From AC-32 sp036265535 (GTDB lineage Bacteria; Actinomycetota; Thermoleophilia; Gaiellales; Gaiellaceae), in contig DATAOV010000126.1 in the NCBI GenBank assembly GCA_036265535.1, positions 1-26,222 on the forward strand: 26,222 nt of DNA. The letters run 5' to 3'. Below are positions 21,231 through 26,222 of this stretch, piece by piece (the first letter of the stretch is position 1; each line of letters begins with the position of its first letter). Under the pieces are notes generated by a model that did no database searches, had not been told where the DNA came from, and saw nothing but the letters and a program-made list of their open reading frames with translations. The translations under genes and the position numbers were made by a program.

Positions 21231-21529
21231 TGGAGGGCAGCGCCAGCGTGGCCGCGGACGTGCTCGCCAGCTACGCGGCCGACGCGGCGGTCGAAGTCGA
21301 AGGCGTGGTCGGGCTGGTCGAGAGCCGGTTGCCGCGGCACGGCGCCGTGCGGGTGAACGGAGAGGCCGGTGCGGTGAGGGTGGAGCTGCACGTCGAGCTC
21401 GCCTGGGGCGCCTCGGCGCCGGAAGTCGGGCGGGAAGTCCAGCGTCACGTCGCCGACTACCTTGAGCGGATGGCCGGCGCCCGCCCGCAGGCCGTCGACG
21501 TCGTCGTCGACGAGATCGGCCCCCCGTGA
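21230..21529 (+). CDS. Asp23/Gls24-family protein (DUF322)
   Basis: A 99-residue protein matching the Asp23/Gls24 family of small envelope- or stress-associated proteins. VLASYAADAAVEVEGVVGLV (about 12-31) is the signature N-terminal helix; the rest is alternating strands and a helix (AVRVELHVELAWGAS, VGREVQRHVADYLERMAG, AVDVVVDEIGPP). In Staphylococcus Asp23 relates to envelope stress and is membrane-tethered through a partner; no such partner is visible here. ATG 21230 overlaps the previous TGA, and TTG 21227 is an alternative. A hairpin begins at its stop codon. Confidence 0.85.
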   Translation: MEGSASVAADVLASYAADAAVEVEGVVGLVESRLPRHGAVRVNGEAGAVRVELHVELAWGASAPEVGREVQRHVADYLERMAGARPQAVDVVVDEIGPP

Positions 21530-21549
21530 GACGCCGCTTGCGGTGTCTC
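21528..21549 (+). terminator. Hairpin overlapping the Asp23-gene stop codon
   Basis: GAGACGCCGC (21528-21537) and GCGGTGTCTC (21540-21549) form a 10-bp stem with one G-T pair and a 2-nt TT loop. No T-run follows, so it is either a weak terminator or an RNA-stabilising structure. It is also the 5' end of repeat copy B. Confidence 0.45.
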
Positions 21550-21604
21550 CGTCAGGCCGGGTGGGCCACGTCCGTGCGGCCGTCTGAACAGACCAGTCGA
21601 CCCG
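21532..21604 (+). repeat. Dispersed intergenic repeat, copy B
   Basis: Same orientation and about 75% identity (hand alignment) to 11897-11970. It fills most of the gap between the Asp23 gene and the GNAT gene. It has a second small stem GTCTG/CAGAC (21583-21594) near the end, at the position where copy A reads GTCTTGAAATGAC. Confidence 0.6.
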
Positions 21605-21626
21605 CTGGACGTCAGAAGGGCCGCCC

Positions 21627-22253
21627 CTGAGCCTCCGGATCCACGGCCTCACGGGCGCCACGCTCGAGCGAGCGCCGTCCGTCTGCCACGAGTGCGTGTG
21701 GTGGCAGTCCCGAACGGCCGGCCGCGCCGTCGACAAGGCGCGCTGGATCGAGAAGGCCGAGACCGAGTTCGGCGCCTGGGGCTCGATCTATGCCGACGAC
21801 GACGGGCGGGTGCTCGGCTCGATGCAGTTCGGCGCGGCTCGGCTCTTCCCGCGCGCGTCCGAGCTTCCGGCCGGGCCGCCGTCCGACGACGCCGTGCTCG
21901 TCACGTGCGCCTACCTGGTCGACCGCTCGAGCCCCTGGGTGCTCCAGTCGCTCTTCCTCGCAGCCATCGGCGAGGCGAAGGACAAGGGCGCGGCCGCCTT
22001 GGAGGCGTTCGCCTACCGCTATCCGGAAGGCGAGTCCGACTACGAGCGCTTCCTCGTCCACCGCACGGTCTTCCCGCAGGACTTCCTCGCCGACTTCGGT
22101 TTTCAGGTCGTCCGCTCGTCGGGGTCGGTCCACCTCGCCCGCCTGGAGCTCGGCGGCCTCGTGCCGGTGCTCGAGGGGAGGCGCTGGAGGGTGTTGAGGG
22201 CCCTGCGGGAAGCCTTCCTCCCGGAGCCCGTGCCGGAGCCGCGAAGACCCTAG
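21627..22253 (+). CDS. GNAT-like acetyltransferase, likely CTG start
   Basis: About 208 residues with the GNAT-like sequence IYADDDGRVLGSMQFGAARLFPRA...DDAVLVTCAYLVDRSSPWVLQSLFLAAIGEAKDKGAAALEAFAYR, that is beta strands, then a long helix that would contact acetyl-CoA. It begins with CHECVWWQ (about 20-27), a CxxCxxW element I recall from actinobacterial GNAT-like proteins. The only in-frame GTG (21696) would delete the first Cys pair. CTG 21627 restores a natural N-terminus and has AAGGG 6 nt upstream, so I place the start there. The preceding in-frame stop is at 21585. Acceptor substrate unknown. Independent of its neighbours: 97 bp from the Asp23 gene, and convergent with the MshEN-like gene. 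Confidence 0.7.
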   Translation: MSLRIHGLTGATLERAPSVCHECVWWQSRTAGRAVDKARWIEKAETEFGAWGSIYADDDGRVLGSMQFGAARLFPRASELPAGPPSDDAVLVTCAYLVDRSSPWVLQSLFLAAIGEAKDKGAAALEAFAYRYPEGESDYERFLVHRTVFPQDFLADFGFQVVRSSGSVHLARLELGGLVPVLEGRRWRVLRALREAFLPEPVPEPRRP

Positions 22254-22311
22254 GCGGGCTTGAATCGCCGTCTGTTTCCCCGGCGTACGAGCGCCGCTCC
22301 GCCAAACCCTC

Positions 22312-22785
22312 CTAGCGCTGGGGGTACGCGGTCGCCCAGGCGGCGCGCAGGGCCGACTGCGTCGTCACGTGGAGCCGCACCTCGCACCCGCCGAGCGCGA
22401 GCTTGAGCCGGGGAAGAAGGGTCTCGTCGGTCGGGTCGGCGACGGCGACCGAGACGCTGTCGTCGGAATGCAGTCGGATCGGGATCGCGTGCAGCTGCTC
22501 GGCCTCATGCCAGGAGAGCAGCGCGCTCGCGCGATAGTCGACCGACGTCACGCCGATGTCCACGAACTCGACGTTGGCCTGCTCGGCCAGCACGCGGGCG
22601 ACGTCGTCCTCGAAGCAGAACCGGAGGCGAACAAGCGCTTCGCCGAGCAGCTCGCCGGGCTCTTTCTCCTCGAGCGCCCGGTCGAGCTCCTCGTTCGTGA
22701 CGAGCCCCTTGCGCAGCAGCAGCGCGCCGAGGTGCGAGCGGGGCTCGTGCTCGAAGAAGCTATGGTCGAGACGTGCGGGCCGCAT
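22312..22785 (-). CDS. Stand-alone MshEN-like domain protein (GspE/PilB N-terminal domain)
   Basis: A 157-residue protein resembling the N-terminal domain of type II secretion/type IV pilus ATPases. Two helical half-repeats are seen, LGALLLRKGLVTNEELDRALEEK and LGEALVRLRFCFEDDVARVLAEQ, then a beta/alpha part VEFVDIGVTSVDYRASALLS...AIPIRLHSDDSVSVAVADPTDE...VRLHVTT. There is no ATPase domain. In MshE-type proteins the two motifs bind cyclic di-GMP, but here residues differ from the consensus (HLG in place of RLG, no Gly in the second), so binding is uncertain. It follows asd on the same strand with a 62-bp gap. No strong ribosome-binding site precedes ATG 22785. Confidence 0.8.
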   Translation of the reverse strand: MRPARLDHSFFEHEPRSHLGALLLRKGLVTNEELDRALEEKEPGELLGEALVRLRFCFEDDVARVLAEQANVEFVDIGVTSVDYRASALLSWHEAEQLHAIPIRLHSDDSVSVAVADPTDETLLPRLKLALGGCEVRLHVTTQSALRAAWATAYPQR

Positions 22786-22847
22786 GACCCGCTAGGTATC
22801 GGGATTTCGCGACGGCGTCTTGAGAGAAAGAGCGGAGTCCGGCCTAT

Positions 22848-23786
22848 TCAGGCGGGAATCGGGCGTCGCGAGAGCACGAGCTCGGCGATCTGGATTCCGT
22901 TCAGCGCCGCGCCCTTGCGCAGGTTGTCGCACGCAAGGAAGAGCGAGAGCCCGTTCTCGGCTGCCGGGTCGCGGCGGATCCGGCCGACCAGGGCCTCGTC
23001 ACCGCCGGCCGCCCTGCCGGGAGTCGGGAACTCCTCGAGGCCCACCGACTCGGCCGTCGCGAGCACCTCGCGCGCCTGGTTGGGAGAAAGCGGCCGCTCG
23101 GTCTCGAGCCAGACCGATTCGGCGTGTCCGACCGGCACCGGGACGCGGATGCAGGTGGCGCTCAGCGGCAGCTCCGGCAGCTCCAGGATCTTGCGCGTCT
23201 CGTCCCGAAGCTTCGACTCCTCCTCGAATTCCTCGCCGTCGTAGTCCCAGTCCATCGCCAGGTCGTGCTCGGCCTGCGGCTCGTCGAGAAGCCGCTGCAA
23301 CCGTTGCGCTCCCGCACCGGACGCCGACTGGTAGGTGGCAACGCGGACGGCGCGAAGCCCGGCCGCCTGGTGCAGTGGCCCGAGCACGAGCGTGAGCGGG
23401 ATCGCGCAGCAGTTCGGATTCGCCACCACACCTTCGTGCTCCAGTGCGCGATCGCCGTTCACCTCGGGCACGACCAGCGGGATTCCCGGCTCGAGCCTGA
23501 ACGCCGCCGATTTGTCGATGCAGACGGCGCCTCCGCGGACCGCGTGGGGCACGAGCTCCCTGCTCGCGCGCGTCCCGACCGAGAAGAGGCAGAGATCGAG
23601 GTCGCCCGCCGACAGCCCCTCCCGGGTCCCCTCCTCGACGACGCGGCCGTCGGGCAGCTTCGTGCCGGCCGAGCGCGCGGAGGCGAAGGCCCGGACGTTC
23701 TCGAACCCGCGCTCGCGCAAGAGCTCCAGGACGACGCCGCCGACCGCGCCGGTGGCGCCGACCACCCCGATGCGCGCATCACGCAT
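22848..23786 (-). CDS. asd: Aspartate-semialdehyde dehydrogenase
   Basis: Reduces aspartyl phosphate to aspartate semialdehyde, the branch point to lysine/diaminopimelate, threonine and methionine. 312 residues, somewhat shorter than the usual 335-345. IGVVGATGAVGG (6-17) binds NADPH, FSVGTRASRELVP (68-80) is a family motif, the catalytic Cys is Cys126 in VANPNCCAIPL, the substrate-binding QSASGAGAQRL follows, and the acid-base His is His221 in RVPVPVGHAESV. The region between them (HDLAMDWDYDGEEFEEE) is shorter and more acidic than in known homologues. Its ATG overlaps the lysC stop by 8 nt (ATGCGTGA), so lysC and asd are translationally coupled. Confidence 0.96.
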   Translation of the reverse strand: MRDARIGVVGATGAVGGVVLELLRERGFENVRAFASARSAGTKLPDGRVVEEGTREGLSAGDLDLCLFSVGTRASRELVPHAVRGGAVCIDKSAAFRLEPGIPLVVPEVNGDRALEHEGVVANPNCCAIPLTLVLGPLHQAAGLRAVRVATYQSASGAGAQRLQRLLDEPQAEHDLAMDWDYDGEEFEEESKLRDETRKILELPELPLSATCIRVPVPVGHAESVWLETERPLSPNQAREVLATAESVGLEEFPTPGRAAGGDEALVGRIRRDPAAENGLSLFLACDNLRKGAALNGIQIAELVLSRRPIPA

Positions 23787-25029
23787 GCTGGCGCTCGGCC
23801 TCCGGGGCGTCGAGCTCGAAGGCGCGGTGCAGCTCGGCGACGGCTCTCTCGACGTCCTCGCCGCGCACGTGGCAGGCGATCTTGATCGGCGAGGTGACCA
23901 CGACCTCGGGCTCGATCCCGGCCTCGGTGAGGGTCTCGAAGGCCTTCGCGGCCACTCCCGGGTGGCTCTTCATCCCGGCCCCGATCACGCTCACCTTGCC
24001 GAGGTCCTCGCGCGCGCTCCACTCGACGCCGAGGGTCTCGAGCGTCTCGCCGGCGACCTCGCGGTCCTCCGCGGGCGCCGAGAAGAGGATCTCCGGGCCG
24101 GTGCGGAGGATCGTGTCCACGTTCACGCCGGCCTCGGCGAGCGCTGCGAACAGCCGCGCCGGGCTCGTGCCGTCGACGCGGTAGAGCGTCTCCTCGCGCG
24201 TGTGTGTGATCCCGGAGATGAGCGCCTTCTCGAGCATCCGTTCGTCCTCCTCGCGAATCCAGGTGCCGTCCGCGCCCGAGAACGTGGAGCGGACGTGGAG
24301 CTTGACGTTGTGGTTCCGCGCGACCTCGACCGAGCGTACCTGGAGCACCCGCGCGCCCGATGCGGCCATCTCGAGCATCTCCTCGTAGCTGACCGCGTGC
24401 AGCTTGCGCGCCTGCGGGACGAGGCGCGGGTCTGCCGTGAAGACGCCTTCGACGTCGGTGTAGATCTCGCAGACCTCGGCGCCGAGTGCCGCGGCCAGCG
24501 CGACCGCGGTCGTGTCCGACCCACCGCGGCCGAGCGTCGTGATGTCGAAGTCGGTCGAGACGCCTTGGAACCCTGCGACCAGCACGATCCGGTCCTGGTC
24601 GAGCGCCTCGTGGATGCGGCGGGCGCGGACATCGACGATCTTGGCGCGGCCGTGGACGGTGTCCGTGACGATCCCGGCCTGCGACCCGGTGAGCGAGATC
24701 GCCTCGGCTCCGAGGTCGTGGATCGCCATCGCGGCGAGCGCGCAGGAGATCCGCTCGCCAACCGAGATCAGCATGTCGAGCTCGCGCGGCTTGGGGCGCG
24801 GCGAGACCTCGTAGGCGAGGCGGACGAGCTCGTCGGTCGAGTCGCCCATGGCGGAGAGCACGGCGACGACGCGGTTGCCCTCCGCCTGCGCCGCCACGAG
24901 GCGGCGCGCGACATCCTTGATCTTCTCCGGGTCGGCGACCGAGGTGCCGCCGAACTTCATCACCAGTGTCCCGAGTCGCCGCTCGGCGCCCTCGAGAGCC
25001 GGAAGAGCCTCGAATTCGGTGGTTGTCAC
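23779..25029 (-). CDS. lysC: Aspartokinase
   Basis: Phosphorylates aspartate, the committing step of the aspartate-family amino acids. 416 residues. The kinase domain begins at VMKFGGTSVADPEKIK and contains GRGGSDTTAVALAAALGAEVCEIYTDVEGVFTADPR, where the nucleotide and aspartate bind. ACT regulatory domains occupy the last third (for example VEWSAREDLGKVSVIGAGM and VTSPIKIACHVRGED), so feedback inhibition is expected. GTG 25029 gives a roughly 22-residue extension before the kinase motif; its support is TAGACT 7 nt upstream and no Shine-Dalgarno. An internal start near VMKFGG would give the more usual N-terminus. Located 32 bp after recR and coupled to asd, as in many Actinobacteria. Confidence 0.96.
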   Translation of the reverse strand: MTTTEFEALPALEGAERRLGTLVMKFGGTSVADPEKIKDVARRLVAAQAEGNRVVAVLSAMGDSTDELVRLAYEVSPRPKPRELDMLISVGERISCALAAMAIHDLGAEAISLTGSQAGIVTDTVHGRAKIVDVRARRIHEALDQDRIVLVAGFQGVSTDFDITTLGRGGSDTTAVALAAALGAEVCEIYTDVEGVFTADPRLVPQARKLHAVSYEEMLEMAASGARVLQVRSVEVARNHNVKLHVRSTFSGADGTWIREEDERMLEKALISGITHTREETLYRVDGTSPARLFAALAEAGVNVDTILRTGPEILFSAPAEDREVAGETLETLGVEWSAREDLGKVSVIGAGMKSHPGVAAKAFETLTEAGIEPEVVVTSPIKIACHVRGEDVERAVAELHRAFELDAPEAERQHA

Positions 25030-25036
25030 GGCTGGA

Positions 25037-25042
25037 AGTCTA
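25037..25042 (-). promoter_or_regulatory. Candidate -10 element for leaderless lysC
   Basis: TAGACT on the minus strand, 7 nt before GTG 25029, in the 32-bp gap after recR. The lysC-asd pair could therefore be transcribed separately from recR. Confidence 0.5.
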
Positions 25043-25061
25043 GGTCAGTGCCTGTACGGCC

Positions 25062-25652
25062 CTACATTTCGCGGCGGCCGGAGAGCGCCCTGCCGAGTGT
25101 GACCTCGTCGGCGTACTCGAGGTCGGCGCCCACCGGAAGACCGCTCGCCAGGCGGGTCACACGTACGCGGCCGCGCAGCCGGTCGGCCAGGTAGGCCGCG
25201 GTTGCCTCCCCGGTCATGTTCGGGTTGGTGGCGAGCACGACCTCCTGCACGCCGTTGCGCTCGACCCGGCCGAGCAGCTCGTCGATGCGCAGGTGCTCGG
25301 GGTCGACGCCGTCGAGTGGCGAGAGCGAGCCACCGAGGACGTGGTAGAGGCCGCGATACTCGTGCGTGCGCTCGACCGAGATCAGATCGGCGGGCTGCTC
25401 GACCACGCACACGATCGTGTGGTCCCGCCGCTCGTCGCGGCAGATCTCACATGTCTCCTCCTCGGTCAGGTTGCCGCACTCGCGACAGAAGCGGACGCGC
25501 TCCTTGACCTCGGCGATCGCGGCCGAGAGGGCGCCGGCCTCGTCCTTCGAGACCCGGAGGAGGTGGAAGGCAAGGCGCTGCGCGGTCCGCTGGCCGACCC
25601 CCGGCAAGCGGGTCAGCTGCGAGACGAGGTTCTCGACGGCAGGGCTGAACAT
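25062..25652 (-). CDS. recR: Recombination protein RecR
   Basis: RecR works with RecF and RecO to load RecA at single-stranded gaps. 196 residues, the normal length. The N-terminal helix-hairpin-helix is LTRLPGVGQRTAQRLAFHLL (13-32), the zinc finger is Cys56, 59, 68 and 71 (CRECG...CEICRD), and the Toprim domain starts at HTIVCVVEQPADLISVE and includes YRGLYHVLGGSLSPLDGV. The C-terminal GLPVGADLEYADEVTLGRAL is the family hallmark. CACAAT lies 6 nt before ATG 25652, so the gene may be transcribed without a leader even though the ybaB-CNB genes lie directly upstream. Confidence 0.97.
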   Translation of the reverse strand: MFSPAVENLVSQLTRLPGVGQRTAQRLAFHLLRVSKDEAGALSAAIAEVKERVRFCRECGNLTEEETCEICRDERRDHTIVCVVEQPADLISVERTHEYRGLYHVLGGSLSPLDGVDPEHLRIDELLGRVERNGVQEVVLATNPNMTGEATAAYLADRLRGRVRVTRLASGLPVGADLEYADEVTLGRALSGRREM

Positions 25653-25658
25653 GCCGTC

Positions 25659-25664
25659 ATTGTG
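25659..25664 (-). promoter_or_regulatory. Candidate -10 element for recR
   Basis: CACAAT on the minus strand, 6 nt before ATG 25652, within the 27-bp gap to the upstream gene. No Shine-Dalgarno precedes the ATG. Confidence 0.45.
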
Positions 25665-25679
25665 CCCTTTGCGTCGGTC

Positions 25680-26096
25680 TCAGCCGTCCGCTGTGGCGTT
25701 CTCGGCGAGACGGTTCAGCGCGGCCTCGAGCAGCGACGCCGCGATCTCCGGATGCGCGCTCACCAGCTCTCGGAAGCCTCCCCGGTCGAGGGCCAGGCAA
25801 CGGAGCGGGGTCTGCGCCCGCACGCGGGCTGTCCGAGTGGCGTCGGCCGTCATCAGCGCCAGCTCGCCGAAGAAATCGCCGGGGCCGAGCTCGACGTGGT
25901 CGCGCTTCGTCTCGACGATCACGGTGCCCTCGGCGATGAAGAACATGCCCGTGCCCTTCATCCCCGGCTGAACCAAGACCTGGCCGGCGGGCACCTCGAG
26001 CTCCTTCGTCGCCTCGGCGACGCGCTCGAGCTCGGCCGTGTCCAGCTCGGCGAACAACGAGATCCGCCGCAGCGCGTCGGTGCGCCCGTCGGCCAC
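25680..26096 (-). CDS. Single-domain cyclic nucleotide-binding (CNB) protein
   Basis: A 138-residue protein that is essentially one cyclic nucleotide-binding domain. VPAGQVLVQPGMKGTGMFFIAEGTVIVE forms the first strands, and the phosphate-binding cassette GDFFGELALMTADATRTARV contains Gly77-Glu78 and Arg88-Thr89-Ala90, the residues that contact cAMP/cGMP in CRP and PKA. No helix-turn-helix or catalytic domain follows, so it is a free sensor or adaptor, not a transcription factor. GTG 26096 overlaps the ybaB TAG by one base, indicating coupled translation. A CNB gene between ybaB and recR is unusual, as these two are often neighbours. Confidence 0.88.
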   Translation of the reverse strand: MADGRTDALRRISLFAELDTAELERVAEATKELEVPAGQVLVQPGMKGTGMFFIAEGTVIVETKRDHVELGPGDFFGELALMTADATRTARVRAQTPLRCLALDRGGFRELVSAHPEIAASLLEAALNRLAENATADG

Positions 26097-26222
26097 TACA
26101 GCCCCGGGAGCCCCATGCCCTGCAGGCCGCCGAGCGCCGGGCCGAGCTTGGACTCCATCAGGCTCTGCGCGGAGCGGAGCGCCTCGTTGACCGCAGCCAG
26201 GATCATGTCCTCGAGCATCTCG
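26096..26222 (-). CDS. YbaB/EbfC nucleoid-associated protein, 5'-truncated at window end
   Basis: Only the last 42 residues are visible: EMLEDMILAAVNEALRSAQSL..., ending in a Gly-rich GGLQGMGLPGL tail. LEDMILAAVNEAL matches the dimerisation helix and C-terminal end of YbaB/EbfC, a small DNA-binding nucleoid protein typically located between dnaX and recR. The stop TAG overlaps the start of the CNB gene. The N-terminus and any dnaX gene lie beyond the right edge. Confidence 0.85.
   Translation of the reverse strand, partial: EMLEDMILAAVNEALRSAQSLMESKLGPALGGLQGMGLPGL

Noticed and set aside
22786..22800. Possible leaderless -10 (TACCTA/GATACC) before the MshEN-like gene
   Set aside because: Neither hexamer resembles TATAAT well enough at the right distance, so it was left out of the list of nine.
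1..26222. CRISPR array, tRNA, rRNA, insertion sequence, toxin-antitoxin or phage genes
   Set aside because: No repeat-spacer periodicity, no cloverleaf-like 3' CCA structure and no transposase motifs were seen. The two tyrosine recombinases look chromosomal (Xer), with no integrated element boundaries around them.

Overview
The window is GC-rich, densely packed bacterial chromosome. The TCA-cycle gene set, the ybaB-recR-lysC-asd order and GTG-rich leaderless-looking starts suggest a high-GC actinobacterial lineage, most likely Thermoleophilia (Gaiellales/Solirubrobacterales-like). That placement rests on recalled gene order and protein flavour, not on a marker gene. I see no rRNA, tRNA, CRISPR array, prophage or insertion sequence.

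Layout. 1-297: 3' end of a flippase-like membrane protein. 298-479: non-coding, with hairpins. 480-4204: sucD, a secreted subtilisin-like protease (minus strand) and a PLP aminotransferase. 4202-5525 (minus): a 61-residue four-cysteine protein with its own promoter, and a PDZ/Lon-type membrane protease. 5539-8320 (minus): isocitrate dehydrogenase, malate dehydrogenase and an SDR oxidoreductase. 8359-9956 (plus): citrate synthase and a HEAT-like protein. 9953-11857 (minus): tandem tyrosine recombinases xerC and xerD, then an unreported-looking 55-residue membrane/zinc-ribbon protein. 11996-13543 (minus): ATP-type PEP carboxykinase. 13562-14084 (plus): a four-helix membrane protein with an apparent frameshift. 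13957-15861 (minus): a lysyl-phosphatidylglycerol synthase-like membrane protein. 15962-21529 (plus): sdhA, an LprG/LppX-like lipoprotein gene, sdhB, sdhE (HdrB-like), a metallophosphoesterase and an Asp23-family gene, all overlapping or nearly so. 21627-22253: a GNAT-like protein. 22312-26222 (minus): ybaB (partial), a cyclic-nucleotide-binding-domain protein, recR, lysC, asd and a stand-alone MshEN-like domain.

Functional picture. Citrate synthase, isocitrate dehydrogenase, succinyl-CoA ligase alpha, succinate dehydrogenase, malate dehydrogenase and PEP carboxykinase lie within about 20 kb, so most of the oxidative TCA cycle and its exit to gluconeogenesis are clustered. The succinate dehydrogenase looks like the non-classical type E enzyme: HdrB-like subunit, no cytochrome b anchor, and an extra cysteine in the third iron-sulfur site. 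Two divergent metabolic pairs (icd/gltA and pckA/membrane protein) are separated by only 38 and 18 bp. Nine starts carry a -10-like hexamer 6-8 nt upstream, the geometry of leaderless transcripts.

I do not see a clear new multi-gene defence or biosynthetic system. The most unusual material is the promoter architecture, a diverged intergenic repeat present twice, the two small overlooked proteins, and two genes (sdhB and the GNAT gene) with no canonical start codon at the expected place.
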